Origin: Kitasatospora cineracea
Lineage (GTDB): Bacteria; Actinomycetota; Actinomycetes; Streptomycetales; Streptomycetaceae
DNA length: 64,000 nt
Assembly (NCBI RefSeq): GCF_003751605.1
Contig: NZ_RJVJ01000001.1
Span: forward strand, 4,216,001-4,280,000
Direction: 5' to 3'
Part shown: positions 7,562 to 16,352 of the stretch, in pieces
How positions within the stretch are numbered: the first letter of the stretch is position 1
How the letters are laid out: each line of letters begins with the position of its first letter
Notes under the pieces: model-generated
Database searches by the model: none
Told to the model about the DNA's origin: nothing
The model's input: the letters and a program-made list of their open reading frames with translations, nothing else
Translations under genes and position numbers: made by a program

Positions 7562-8953
7562 TCACCCCCGGTCGTCGTAGCTGCTGGTGCCCTCGTCCAG
7601 CAGCGGTCCGTCCGCGGCGGGTCGCGGGTGCTTGAGGTGGGCGGGGGCCAGGGCGCGCAGGCCGTGGTAGCCGAGCAGGACGATCAGCGTGCCCAGGGCG
7701 ATGCCGCCGAGTTCGAAGGTGTCGGTGAACTTCAGCGTCACGTTGCCGATGCCGACGATCACGCCCGCCGCGACCGGGACCAGGTGCAGCGGGTTGGTCA
7801 GGTCCACCTTGTTGTGGATCCAGATCTGCGCGCCGAGCAGGCCGATCATGCCGTACAGGACGACGGTGATGCCGCCCAGCACGCCGCCCGGGATCGCCGC
7901 GATCACCGCGCCGAACTTCGGGCACAGGCCGAACAGGATGGCGAAGCCGGCCGCGCACCAGTACGCGGCCGTCGAGTACACCCGGGTCGCCGCCATCACG
8001 CCGATGTTCTCCGCGTACGTGGTGGTCGCCGGGCCGCCCACCGCGGTGGAGAGCACGGTGGCCGCGCCGTCCGCCACGATCGCCGCGCCCATCCGGTCGT
8101 CCAGCGGGTCGCCCGTCATCTCGGAGACGGCCTTCACGTGCCCGGCGTTCTCGGCGATCAGCGCCACCACCACCGGCAGCGCCACCAGGATCGCCGAGGC
8201 CGAGAAGCTCGGTGCGTGCAGGGACGGCAGGCCGATCCAGTCCGCCTTGCCGACGCCCGACAGGTCCAGGCGCCAGTGGTCGGTGGCCGCCCCGCCGCCC
8301 ACCGAGGAGTGGATCCGCCCGAAGACCCGGTCGAACAGCCACGAGACGCCGTACCCGAACACCAGCCCCAGGAAGATCGCGATCCGCGACCAGAACCCGC
8401 GCAGCACCACCAGGGCGAGGGCCGTGAACGCCATCACCAGCAGCGCCGTCCACTGGTCCTGCGGCCAGTACGTCCCCGCCGCCACCGGCGCCAGGTTGAA
8501 GCCGATCAGCATCACCACCGCGCCCGTCACCACCGGCGGCAGCACCGCGTGGATCACCCGCGCCCCGAACCCCTGCACCACCGCCCCGCACGCCGCCAGC
8601 ACCGCACCCACCACCAGCAGCGCACCCGTCAGCGTCGCCGCGTCCCCGCCCTGCGCCTTGATCACCGCGGCCACGCCGACGAACGACAGGCTGGAGCCCA
8701 GGTAGGACGGGATCCGGCCCTGCGTCACCAGCAGGAAGAACACCGTCGCCACGCCCGACACCATCACCGCGAGGTTCGGGTCCAGGCCCATCAGCACGGG
8801 CGCCACGAAGGTGGCCCCGAACATCGCCACCACGTGCTGCGCCCCGAGCCCGACCGTCCGCCCCCAGGACAGCCGTTCGTCCGGCCGCACCACCGCCCCG
8901 GGCCGCGGCGCCCGCCCGTCCCCGTGCAGCTTCCACCCGAAGCCGACCTTCAT
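7562..8953 (-). CDS. NCS2 family nucleobase (uracil/xanthine) permease
   Basis: This 463-residue polytopic membrane protein belongs to the NCS2/UraA family of proton-coupled nucleobase transporters. It shows LSWGRTVGLGAQHVVAMFGATF near the N-terminus, GRIPSYLGSSLSFVG, and the signature AENAGHVKAV. Spacing suggests the usual 14 helices, with a shorter hydrophilic C-terminus. The ATG at 8953 (MKVGFGWKLHG) is chosen over an upstream start because it has a GGGAG site and the usual family start. UraA-like features favour uracil, but xanthine or a broader range is possible. Confidence 0.9.
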   Translation of the reverse strand: MKVGFGWKLHGDGRAPRPGAVVRPDERLSWGRTVGLGAQHVVAMFGATFVAPVLMGLDPNLAVMVSGVATVFFLLVTQGRIPSYLGSSLSFVGVAAVIKAQGGDAATLTGALLVVGAVLAACGAVVQGFGARVIHAVLPPVVTGAVVMLIGFNLAPVAAGTYWPQDQWTALLVMAFTALALVVLRGFWSRIAIFLGLVFGYGVSWLFDRVFGRIHSSVGGGAATDHWRLDLSGVGKADWIGLPSLHAPSFSASAILVALPVVVALIAENAGHVKAVSEMTGDPLDDRMGAAIVADGAATVLSTAVGGPATTTYAENIGVMAATRVYSTAAYWCAAGFAILFGLCPKFGAVIAAIPGGVLGGITVVLYGMIGLLGAQIWIHNKVDLTNPLHLVPVAAGVIVGIGNVTLKFTDTFELGGIALGTLIVLLGYHGLRALAPAHLKHPRPAADGPLLDEGTSSYDDRG

Positions 8954-9191
8954 CCCGCGTCTCCCTCGCTCACCAGCCCGAACATGCGTCGCGCCATGAT
9001 CCCCCACCCCCGCCGCGCGATCACCGCAGGCCACCCGTGTCACCGCAGGCCACCCGTGTCACCGGACGGAGGCGGGGCGAGGGCGGGGCGGGCAGGATGG
9101 GTTCCGCGAGTCGGCGGAACGAGGGGTTCCGCGAGTCGGCGGAAGCGGGCGAGGGCCCCGGGCGGCCGGGGCGGGCAGCGGGAGGCACCGG

Positions 9192-10223
9192 TTGGAGAGC
9201 GTGATCCACGACTCCGGGGACATCGTCGACGCCCGGACGGCGCAGGCGGCGGTCTCCACCGGGCGGCTGCCCGCGGACCGGGCGGTGCGGGCGGCGCTGG
9301 CCCGGGTGCACCGGCGCTTCCAGGCGGACCGCGGGGGCCGGGTGGCCGACTACATCCCGGTGCTGGCCGAGGCCGATCCGGAACTGTTCGGCATCGCGCT
9401 CGCGCACGTCGGCGGGAGCGTCCACGCGGTGGGCGACGCGGACCACCTGTTCTCGATCCAGTCGGTCTCCAAGGCGTTCGTGTTCGCCCTGGTCGACCAG
9501 GAGCTCGGGCACCACGCGGTCCGCCGCCGGGTCGGCGTCAACAGCACCGGCCTGCCGTTCAACTCGGTGCTGGCCGTCGAACTCAACCACGGCAGCCCGA
9601 TGAACCCGATGGTCAACGCCGGGGCACTGGCCACCACCGCCCTCGCCCCGGGCGGATCCGCCGAGGAGCGCTGGGAGTTCGTCCGCCGCGGCCTCTCCCG
9701 CTTCGCCGGCCGCGAACTGGCCCTGGACGAGCGGGTGTACGCCTCCGAGACGGCCACCAACCAGCGCAACGAGTCGATCGCCCGCCTGCTGGACAGCTAC
9801 GGCGCGCTGGCCCGCGACCCGGTCGCCACCACCGACCTCTACACCCGGCAGTGCTCGCTGGCGGTCTGCGTCCGGGACCTCGCGGTGATGGGCGCGACCC
9901 TCGCCAACGGCGGCGTCAACCCGCTCACCGGCGAGCGGGTGGTCGACGCCGAGGTCTGCCGCGACACCCTCGCCGCCCTGGCCACCGCCGGCCTGTACGA
10001 ACGCAGCGGCGACTGGCTGTACGAGGTCGGGATGCCCGGCAAGAGCGGGGTCTCCGGCGGCATCGTCACCGTCGCCCCGGGCAAGGGCTCGATCGCGGTG
10101 TTCTCCCCCCGCCTGGACGGCGCGGGCAACAGCGTCCGCGGCCAGCGCGTCACCCACTACCTGTCCGGCGCCCTCGCCCTGAACCTGTTCGCCTCCACCG
10201 CCCACCCGCAGTCCGCGCGCTGA
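9192..10223 (+). CDS. glsA: Glutaminase (serine-dependent beta-lactamase fold)
   Basis: The product converts L-glutamine to glutamate and ammonia. It is about 343 residues, with the Ser-x-x-Lys catalytic motif in FSIQSVSKAFVFAL and the conserved blocks GLPFNSV, HGSPMNPMVNAGA and MPGKSGVSGGI. The start is uncertain: TTG at 9192 has a well-placed GGGAGG upstream, whereas GTG at 9201 is close behind. It converges with the snapalysin gene across a strong bidirectional terminator. Confidence 0.93.
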   Translation: MESVIHDSGDIVDARTAQAAVSTGRLPADRAVRAALARVHRRFQADRGGRVADYIPVLAEADPELFGIALAHVGGSVHAVGDADHLFSIQSVSKAFVFALVDQELGHHAVRRRVGVNSTGLPFNSVLAVELNHGSPMNPMVNAGALATTALAPGGSAEERWEFVRRGLSRFAGRELALDERVYASETATNQRNESIARLLDSYGALARDPVATTDLYTRQCSLAVCVRDLAVMGATLANGGVNPLTGERVVDAEVCRDTLAALATAGLYERSGDWLYEVGMPGKSGVSGGIVTVAPGKGSIAVFSPRLDGAGNSVRGQRVTHYLSGALALNLFASTAHPQSAR

Positions 10224-10243
10224 ACCCCCGGCTGCGCGCAGCG

Positions 10244-10274
10244 ACCCGGCCCCGCTCGGGGAGCGGGGCCGGGT
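10244..10274. terminator. Bidirectional terminator hairpin between glutaminase and snapalysin genes
   Basis: A perfect 13-bp stem (ACCCGGCCCCGCT with its complement) closes a 5-nt loop between two convergent genes. Confidence 0.8.
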
Positions 10275-10303
10275 GCTCGGCGGGCGGGGGCAGTGGGCTG
10301 AGG

Positions 10304-10933
10304 TCAGTGGGCGGCGGCGAGGCCGTACAGCCAGAGGCTGTTGACCCGGCTGCGCTCGGTGGTGTTCGGGTAGGGGTTGGTGCAGGAGGTGCCGGGGCCG
10401 CCGCCGGACATCAGCTCGCTGCACGGGCCGGAGTAGTGGTCGGGCAGGCCGAGCACGTGGCCGGTCTCGTGCGCGGTGACGCGCAGCGAGCTGTACTGCC
10501 GGTTCTGCGCGTAGTCGAGGAAGACGTAGCCGCTGCCGTGGCCGTCGGTGGAGGCGTAGGAGCCGCGGGAGTCGTTGCCCTCGTAGTAGCGGAAGTCGGC
10601 GTTGGTGCCGGAGCGGAGCTGGACGTTGGAGACCGAGGAGTTCCAGATCTGCGCGCTCTGCGAGATGACGGTGCGGAAGGTCGGGGCCTGGCTGGCGTCG
10701 TAGGTGACGGTGACGGCCAGCAGGTAGGGGTTGGCGGCCTGCTTGGAGCGGGCCGACTTCATCACGGCCTCGTAGAACGCCTTGTTGTCGGCGTCCCGGG
10801 AGGAGTTGACGGCGGAGCTCGCGGACGGGGTGTAGCCCTGGGTGGTGGTGGCCGCGGCGGCGGGCACGGCGGCGGTGCCGGCCGCGAGGACCATGCCGAG
10901 GGCGGCGGCGAGCAGGGTCATGGAGCGGTTCAT
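10304..10933 (-). CDS. snpA: Snapalysin, extracellular small neutral metalloprotease (M7)
   Basis: A 209-residue secreted zinc protease. A signal peptide (MNRSMTLLAAALGMVLAAG) and short propeptide precede the catalytic domain, which carries HETGHVLGLPD (first His at residue 155): two His and an Asp as zinc ligands plus the catalytic Glu, the hallmark of family M7. The C-terminal part has conserved Cys (SGPCSELMSGGGPGTSC). The ATG at 10933 is chosen for its GGAG site at 6-nt spacing. The divergent LysR gene at 11151 is the usual partner that activates it in streptomycetes. Confidence 0.95.
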   Translation of the reverse strand: MNRSMTLLAAALGMVLAAGTAAVPAAAATTTQGYTPSASSAVNSSRDADNKAFYEAVMKSARSKQAANPYLLAVTVTYDASQAPTFRTVISQSAQIWNSSVSNVQLRSGTNADFRYYEGNDSRGSYASTDGHGSGYVFLDYAQNRQYSSLRVTAHETGHVLGLPDHYSGPCSELMSGGGPGTSCTNPYPNTTERSRVNSLWLYGLAAAH

Positions 10934-11115
10934 GGGGGACTCCATTTCGCGGGTCCCGGGGCCGTGGGGAGGCCGTCCGGGACGCGGTGACGAGTTGTTG
11001 CACCGAGCTTGGGGCAGGGCGGCCGGGGAGCGGAGATGGCAACCGGCGATAGCTCGGGCCAATACCCGTGTGCGGCGCGGGATTTGACCGGACCTGGGAC
11101 TTGCTTGACATGCTC

Positions 11116-11144
11116 TTGGCAGAAGCTGGACGCCTGGCTATGCT
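11116..11144 (+). promoter_or_regulatory. Promoter of the LysR activator gene, giving a leaderless transcript
   Basis: TTGGCA (11116-11121) and TATGCT (11139-11144) are separated by 17 bp. The ATG at 11151 begins 7 nt after the -10 box, so transcription and translation probably start together. Confidence 0.55.
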
Positions 11145-11150
11145 CCCGTG

Positions 11151-12134
11151 ATGGACCTCGACGTCCGACACCTGCGGGTGCTGTGCGCGGTCGCCGACAC
11201 CGGCAGCGTCCGGAAGGCCGCCCGTCGACTCGGCATGACCCAGCCGTCGCTGACCACCCAACTGCACCGCATCGAACGCACCATCGGCGGACGGCTGTTC
11301 ACCCGCGAACGGACCGGCAGCCGCCCCACCGCCCTCGGCCACTGGGTGCTCTCCCGCGCCCGGCCCGTGATCACCGAGATGGACGCCCTGGTCGCCGCCG
11401 CCCGCGCCGAAGCCGCCGGACCCGGCCGCCGCCGACTGCGGATCGGCAGCGTCGGCAGCCGCGCGGTCGCCGCCTGGCTGCGCCGCATCCACGACCGGCT
11501 CCCGGAGACCGACACCACCATCCACATCGACATCTCGGCGATCGCCCTGCTCCACCTGGTCGCCGCCGAACAACTCGACATCGCCTTCGTCCACGAGAGC
11601 GAGGGCTTCCCGCTGCAGGTGCCGGCCGGCACCGAGCGGCGGGTGCTGGTCGCCCGCGAACCCCAGTTCGTCGCCCTCGCCGAGACCCACCCCGCCGCCG
11701 GCCGGCCGGTCGTCAGCCTCGCCGACCTCGCCCACGACACCTGGATGGTCGACCCGACCGCCGACCACGAGTACGCCGCCCTGCGCCGGGTCTTCGCCGG
11801 GGCCGGACTCGACCCGCGCGTCGTCCAGGTCCGGGACAACGCCACCGCCGCCGAACTCGTCGCCTCCGGCGAGGCCGTCCGCCCCTGCCAGCCCACCTCC
11901 CCGCCCGGCCCCGGCACCGTCCTGCGCCCCGTCCACGGCGACCCGCTCGCCGTCCGCCTGCTGCTCACCTGGCGCCCCGACACCGTCGGCGGCCCGGCCC
12001 TCGACGGCCTCTGGGGCGACCTCCGCCACGCCTACCTCGACCTGGCTAGCGTCAACCCCGCCTACCGCGCCTGGCTGCGCCGCCACAACCGCCCCCTGCA
12101 CACCCTCCTCGCCCCGGCACCGCCACCGGCCTGA
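11151..12134 (+). CDS. snpR: LysR family regulator, probable activator of the divergent snapalysin gene
   Basis: A 327-residue LysR regulator with a clear helix-turn-helix (LCAVADTGSVRKAARRLGMT, then QPSLTTQLHRIERTIGGRLF) and an effector domain. Divergent transcription from a snapalysin gene matches the snpA-snpR (mprA-mprR) pairs of Streptomyces, where the LysR protein activates the protease gene. A GTG at 11148 would add one residue; the inferred leaderless transcript favours the ATG. The gene symbol rests on this gene order plus family membership. Confidence 0.88.
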   Translation: MDLDVRHLRVLCAVADTGSVRKAARRLGMTQPSLTTQLHRIERTIGGRLFTRERTGSRPTALGHWVLSRARPVITEMDALVAAARAEAAGPGRRRLRIGSVGSRAVAAWLRRIHDRLPETDTTIHIDISAIALLHLVAAEQLDIAFVHESEGFPLQVPAGTERRVLVAREPQFVALAETHPAAGRPVVSLADLAHDTWMVDPTADHEYAALRRVFAGAGLDPRVVQVRDNATAAELVASGEAVRPCQPTSPPGPGTVLRPVHGDPLAVRLLLTWRPDTVGGPALDGLWGDLRHAYLDLASVNPAYRAWLRRHNRPLHTLLAPAPPPA

Positions 12135-12183
12135 CGGCAGGTCCGGGACCGTCCGGGGTTCGGCCGGTCGGGGTCCGCCCGGG

Positions 12184-12331
12184 ATCCGCCTGGCAAAACG
12201 GTGCAACACCGTCGAGCGGCGCGTCGACCGACTGAAGAACCGGCGCGGTCCAGCGACCCGCTACGAGGAGACCGCCGCCGTCTCCCGGGCCGGGCTCCAC
12301 CGCGCGGGCATCGTGGCCCGGTCCGCCCGCT
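12184..12331 (+). pseudogene. IS5-family transposase C-terminal remnant
   Basis: Translation gives LAKRCNTVERRVDRLKNRRG, then PATRYEETAAVSRAGLHRAG, before a stop at 12329-12331. The block KR-NTVER--DRLK--RG-ATRY--TA matches the C-terminus of IS5-type DDE transposases. No N-terminal part precedes it, so it is a short relic starting about 50 bp after the LysR gene. Confidence 0.72.
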
Positions 12332-12401
12332 GACCCGCACCGGTTGATCCTCACCCGCCGAAACGGTGCCCCGCCCCGGGCACCGGGCCCCGGGGGCGCC
12401 T

Positions 12402-12790
12402 TCACCCGGTCGGCGTGCCGATCCGGCGAGCGCCTCCCGGGCGTCGTCCCCGGTCGGGCGGCAGCAAGCCGTAGCAGTTGCGGCCGATCCGCTCGCCGAA
12501 GGCGATGGGCTGGGTACTGCCGGAGTGGTCGAGGGACAGCGGGACGATCAGGGTGCAGGCGGCCCGTCCGTCCCACCGCGGCGGGCCGGCCGGCGGGCCG
12601 GTGATCACCGGCAGGGCGGCGAACCCGCAGCCGTGCTCCCGGGCGACCACCGCACCCGCGGCCTTCTCCTCCTCGAAGTCCCGGCACTCCTGGATCCGGC
12701 CGTCGTGGGCGTCGGCGCGGGTCTGCTCGTCGGGAAAGTCCTCCGGCAGCGGCCGGCGCGCGTACAGCTCGTCTCGATCTTGACCGCCGG
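12402..12790 (-). pseudogene. Probable C-terminal remnant of an unidentified protein
   Basis: The last ~130 residues of a minus-strand frame look protein-like (DRDELYARRPLPEDFPDEQT, ECRDFEEEKAAGAVVAREHG, LIVPLSLDHSGSTQPIAFGE), but the frame before them is disordered and Arg/Pro-rich. No start codon with a ribosome site is evident. I read it as a truncated gene of unknown function inside the decayed patch between two transposase relics. It could instead be a small intact gene with a start I cannot place. Confidence 0.35.
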
Positions 12791-12861
12791 CGGGTCCTGT
12801 CGCCTGGTCCTGACCGGCGGGGAGGCGGCGGAGGCGTCTGCGCGAGCACGGGGCGGCGGCC

Positions 12862-13396
12862 GTGCCGACGGAGGTCCCGCCGACTCCGGGTGGGCGGGCT
12901 CGTCCGAGGTGTCGAGACGGCGCAACGCGTCGTCTCGAGGAGCAGTCCGCTCGGGTGCCGGAGCTGGCGGCGGCGGCGCTCCGGCTGGTCGCGGGCGGGT
13001 GGTTGACGTTGCGTCGGGGGCTCGGTGCCGCATCCGTCCAGGAGGAAAGCCCGGAGGTGACGGGGGCGGAGCTGGAGCGGCTGGTTGCCGACACGGCGAC
13101 GTGGGTGTGGCCGTGGGACGGTCGAAGGACACCGGCTGCCGGCGCGCCACCCGTCCGGATCGGCGCCAGAGTGCCGACGGTGCAACCGGACGGCGTGGAC
13201 CGGGCCCTCACCGTCGACGCCGGAATCCTTGCGCCACCTGGCGACACGTGGAGCTTCACGGAGCCTGTGCGAACGTCCTGCCAGCAGGGCTGTTGAGGCG
13301 TTCGAACACCACGCCGAGTCGGAGAGGGAGGAGGGCCCCGACTTCCAGGGCAACGCGGTGTTCTCGGAAGTCGATCCTTCCCGGGTGCGCGAGTAG
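12862..13396 (+). pseudogene. Probable frameshifted remnant of an unidentified protein
   Basis: One plus-strand frame has protein-like composition up to a stop at 13294-13296 (VPELAAAALRLVAGGWLTLR, VTGAELERLVADTATWVWPW). A second frame continues in the same style to 13396 (EAFEHHAESEREEGPDFQGN). A single frameshift near 13270-13290 would join them. I do not recognise the family, and no ribosome site is evident. Confidence 0.35.
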
Positions 13397-13501
13397 TCGT
13401 TCTGGTCACGGTCCGGCCACATCGTGAACACCACTCCTCCACGGTCGCTACGGTCCCTCTCATCCGACCACCCGACCGTCACCCCTGGGGAACCGTTGAA
13501 C

Positions 13502-13954
13502 GTGCGCCGTACCGCTCTCACCACCGTCGGCCTGCTCCTCGCCGCAGCAACCGTTGTCGCGTGCGACCCGGCCGCCACCAGCACCACGAAGACCAGCACC
13601 ACCAGCGCCGGGGCCGACGCGCCCGTGCAGGCGTCCCAGCCCGCTGCTGCACCCCCGGCCGCGGGCAGTGACGACGCGAACGGCGACGTGGAGATCGTGT
13701 CCTGCCAGGTTGACCCGACTTTGCACTGGCCGTCCGCGGACTTGAAGATCACGAACCACTCGTCGAAGAGCTCGAACTACATCGTCAACATCGAGTTCGT
13801 CGACGCCGGCGGAACGCGTCTCGCGGAGGGCATCGCGGCGACGAACAACCTGGCGGCGGGTCAGGCCGCGAACGTGAAGGCGGCGGGGACGGCGGAGGTG
13901 AAGGGGAAGGCGTCGTGCAAGGTGTCGAAGGTGACTCGGTACGCGGCCCCGTGA
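13502..13954 (+). CDS. Small lipoprotein with FxLYD-like domain
   Basis: About 150 residues. The N-terminus VRRTALTTVGLLLAAATVVAC ends in a lipobox (VVAC), so the mature protein is probably a lipid-anchored Cys-starting exported protein. A Ser/Thr/Ala-rich linker leads to a small beta-rich domain (LKITNHSSKSSNYIVNIEFV) resembling FxLYD domains. The start may be TTG 13496 or GTG 13502. It is the only clearly intact gene between two transposase relics and ends just before a strong terminator. Function unknown. Confidence 0.75.
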   Translation: MRRTALTTVGLLLAAATVVACDPAATSTTKTSTTSAGADAPVQASQPAAAPPAAGSDDANGDVEIVSCQVDPTLHWPSADLKITNHSSKSSNYIVNIEFVDAGGTRLAEGIAATNNLAAGQAANVKAAGTAEVKGKASCKVSKVTRYAAP

Positions 13955-13971
13955 TGTGAGACGGATGTGCG

Positions 13972-14004
13972 CGTGCCCCGCCGCGAGCAGTGCGGCGGGG
14001 CACG
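13972..14004 (+). terminator. Terminator hairpin after the FxLYD lipoprotein gene
   Basis: A perfect 13-bp stem (CGTGCCCCGCCGC with its complement) closes a 7-nt loop 17 bp downstream of the stop codon. Confidence 0.8.
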
Positions 14005-14369
14005 ACCGTGTTCAGCGGGCCCGGCGGGCCGGCATGCGCGGAACCCTCCCCGTGGTGTCGCATGCCGTGTGGTGTGCGCGCCGACGCACCTGCTCGGGGT
14101 GATTGACGATCACCATGGAGCCGACGGTTCGAAGCCGTTGGGGTCGGGCGTGCACCCGGCCTTCCACGCCGCCGCCTCGGACTGGTGGCGAGCGATGCCG
14201 ATCCCGCTGACCAGCAGATCGCCGGGGTCGTCGTCCCCGCCGCGGACTGGCTCGCCGCGGGCCTCACGGATGATGGTCAACTCGCTTGCCGCGGAAGGCC
14301 TTCGAGGATGCTGATCGAACTGCTCGGGCTGCCCGGAGGCCCGTACCCGCAGTACGGCGAACTCGCCGG
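14005..14369. other. Decayed intergenic sequence
   Basis: No intact gene is visible. Short plus-strand stretches such as DADPADQQIAGVVVPAADWL (about 14195-14255) have protein-like composition but no consistent frame. This looks like eroded coding DNA. Confidence 0.4.
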
Positions 14370-14510
14370 TCAGCAGCGGAGCCAGATGGCGAGTGCGGCT
14401 CCGGTGGCGGTGCCGAGGTGGACGCAGCCGCGCTTGTCGTACCTGGTGGCGACCGCACTCGGGTGAATTTTGGTGGTGAGCCCGCCGCGCGAACGGCCGA
14501 GCGCCTCACC
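14370..14510 (-). pseudogene. IS5-family transposase remnant with internal deletion
   Basis: The minus strand reads GEALGRSRGGLTTKIHP directly followed by ATRYDKRGCVHLGTATGAAL and AIWLRC-stop. GRSRGG(L)TTKIH lies near the middle of IS5-type transposases and RYDKR--V-LG-----A-AIWLR is their C-terminus, so the catalytic core between them is deleted. It is the second such relic within 2.3 kb. Confidence 0.75.
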
Positions 14511-14649
14511 TGCCGTACCACCTCCGCCCGCCGGCCGATCGGGTCCGCCCGGACCCGGGTCCGCCCGGGCGGACCCGGGCGGACCCGACCGCCTGCGTGG
14601 AGCCCCCTGAGCGGGACCGCCCCTCCATCGGCAGGATCTACTCGGACTT

Positions 14650-15348
14650 CTAGGCGTGCGCCGTGGCCCGGCGCGGGAGCTCCCGGCCGGGTACGGGCGG
14701 CAGCCCGATCCGAGCCAGGTCGGTGCGTTCTGTGTCGGGCGCACCGAGGGACTTCGCGTGCCTGGCCGTATCGACGAAACCAGGTTCGTGGAGGGTGAGT
14801 TCGAAGTCCTGGTGCGCCTTGACGTCCGGAGCGAACGGTAGGCGGATCCGCTCGTCCGCGACCAGACGGCGCACCTCGGCCCGGCTCAGGCCGAGACCGA
14901 GCTGGAGCAGCCGCTCCACCCGGACCGGCGCGGGCAGCTCGAAGCGCACCTGCACCGAGAGCGGGTTCGGGTCGTCGAGCGCGTACAGCGGCGTGCGGGT
15001 CGCCAGCTCCCACGTCCCGGTCCAGTCGAGCCGGTACCGGTTCTTCGCCGCGAGCGACGCGCTCATCACCAACTCCCGTACCGCTGCCGGGTCGTTGATC
15101 TCGTACGCCACCAGCCGGGCCGGCTCCAGCGTCGAGACGTGGACGCGCTCGTGGACGGGCACCTTCGAGGTCCGGCCGCACGTCGCGCAGCTCAGCAGCA
15201 GCCAGACGTCGAGCAGCTTGCCGTTCGCGTTGGCGCGTATCTTCCCCGAGGCGCGGTGCCGTGTGCCGGGACAGTCCGGGCAGGACCGGACGACGGTGGG
15301 CAGGGCGGACTGGCGCACGGCCCACAGGGCCTTGCGGTCGGTATTCAT
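14650..15348 (-). CDS. DUF1062 family protein
   Basis: A 232-residue soluble protein matching the DUF1062 family: WAVRQSALPTVVRSCPDCPG, then GKIRANANGKLLDVWLLLSC and RLDWTGTWELATRTPLYALD. Two Cys pairs (CPDC and CATC) probably form a zinc ribbon near the N-terminus. The second half (LLQLGLGLSRAEVRRLVADE) resembles an S4-like RNA-binding helix pair. The family has no firmly assigned function. No strong ribosome site precedes the ATG. Confidence 0.85.
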   Translation of the reverse strand: MNTDRKALWAVRQSALPTVVRSCPDCPGTRHRASGKIRANANGKLLDVWLLLSCATCGRTSKVPVHERVHVSTLEPARLVAYEINDPAAVRELVMSASLAAKNRYRLDWTGTWELATRTPLYALDDPNPLSVQVRFELPAPVRVERLLQLGLGLSRAEVRRLVADERIRLPFAPDVKAHQDFELTLHEPGFVDTARHAKSLGAPDTERTDLARIGLPPVPGRELPRRATAHA

Positions 15349-15745
15349 GTGTGGTGGATGCTTTCAGGACTCAGCAGGAGGGCACGCCGAACTCGCTCGG
15401 CGGCTCCCGCTCTCTGACGGATGCTCACGAGGGGCGCGACCCATCGCCGCGGAGCCGGGTCTTCAGGCTCCGCGGTTGATCGCGCGACAGGTACGTACTA
15501 CGTGGCAGTCATCAAAGGTCCATGCGGGCGATCATGATCGAGACGGCGGCCCGCGGCAACCGATTTTCCCCGCGCTCTCCGCCGGTGGCCGCGTGCCGCT
15601 CATCTCATGGAACTCCAGCCCGCTGCCCGTCCACCCCGGTCGGACTCCCGGGTGCTCTGCCGGGATTTGGACTCGTGCGCTCGCCTGGCGCGGGAGGGGC
15701 GGGACGCGACTGTCGAGACTCCGGCTCACGCCCTACGGATGATCG
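15349..15745. other. Intergenic region without recognisable feature
   Basis: Nearly 400 bp between the DUF1062 gene start and the end of the isochorismatase-like gene. Short frames on both strands lack start signals and protein-like composition. A tRNA was considered near 15650 and rejected. Confidence 0.5.
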
Positions 15746-16303
15746 TCAGGACATCGCCTGGTCCAGCAGGCCGTGCAGGGCGGTGATGACCTCGCGGCCG
15801 GTGGGATCGGTGAAGTCGCGCACCAGGTCGGTGGCGAAGCTCGCCACCGACGTCACGGTGCCGCCCGCCGCCCGGATCCGGTCGAAGGCCGCGTTCTCGG
15901 TGCGCTCCGACATGCCGCCGCTCGCGTCGACCAGGACGGTCACCGCGTAGCCGTCGGCCAGGGCGTCGAGCGCGGTGTGCAGGACCACGATCTCCGAGGT
16001 CACGCCGCAGAGGACCAGCGTGGTGCAAGCGTTGGCGGCGACCTCCCGGCGCCAGGGCGCGTCGTCCCAGCAGCACGGGCCGCTGCGCACGAACGGTGTC
16101 GCGGCGGGGAGTTCGGCGATGACGCCGGGGCCGCCGGGCCGGGGTGCGGCCGACACGGTGAACGGGATGTCCAGTGTCCGGGCGAGCCGGCCCAGCACTC
16201 CGGCGGAGCGCCTGATGGTGTCCGGGTCGTTCGTGCGGCTCAGGGCCACGATGCTGTCCTGCAGGTCGGCGAAGACGAGTTGTACGGTGCGGGGATCGAG
16301 CAC
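15746..16303 (-). CDS. Isochorismatase-family hydrolase lacking the catalytic cysteine
   Basis: A 185-residue protein of the isochorismatase/cysteine hydrolase fold (YcaC-like). The first-strand Asp is present in VQLVFADLQDSIV. The nucleophile loop reads TLVLCGVTSEIVVLHTALDA: where active members have Cys (pattern GV(S/T)TE-CV) this one has Val. A Cys occurs five residues earlier, before GVT, but not at the catalytic position. It may be inactive or use another residue. It is divergent from a MarR gene, with a 29-bp palindrome between them, so it is probably the MarR target. DNA across the loop is unambiguous. Confidence 0.85.
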   Translation of the reverse strand: MLDPRTVQLVFADLQDSIVALSRTNDPDTIRRSAGVLGRLARTLDIPFTVSAAPRPGGPGVIAELPAATPFVRSGPCCWDDAPWRREVAANACTTLVLCGVTSEIVVLHTALDALADGYAVTVLVDASGGMSERTENAAFDRIRAAGGTVTSVASFATDLVRDFTDPTGREVITALHGLLDQAMS

Positions 16304-16313
16304 TGTTCTGACT

Positions 16314-16342
16314 CCAAATCATTCAGGGCTAGAACGATTTGG
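16314..16342. promoter_or_regulatory. Inverted repeat, probable MarR operator
   Basis: CCAAATCATTC and GAACGATTTGG form 11-bp arms with one mismatch around a 7-bp centre. It fills most of the 49-bp gap between the divergent isochorismatase-like and MarR genes, where a bound MarR dimer would block both promoters. Confidence 0.7.
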
Positions 16343-16352
16343 CGAAGGTAGC

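Noticed and set aside
14120..14150. tRNA-like T-arm (GACGG-TTCGAAG-CCGTT)
   Set aside because: The stem and loop look right, but the last loop base is G and no matching 5' acceptor, D-arm or anticodon arm lies upstream.
14190..14330. CtaG-like (cytochrome oxidase assembly) remnant
   Set aside because: DADPADQQIAGVVV recalls the family, but only a few residues match and frames change. Too weak to call.
15640..15690. Possible tRNA on the minus strand (GAGTCCAAATCCCGG)
   Set aside because: The stem does not pair and no cloverleaf can be drawn around it.
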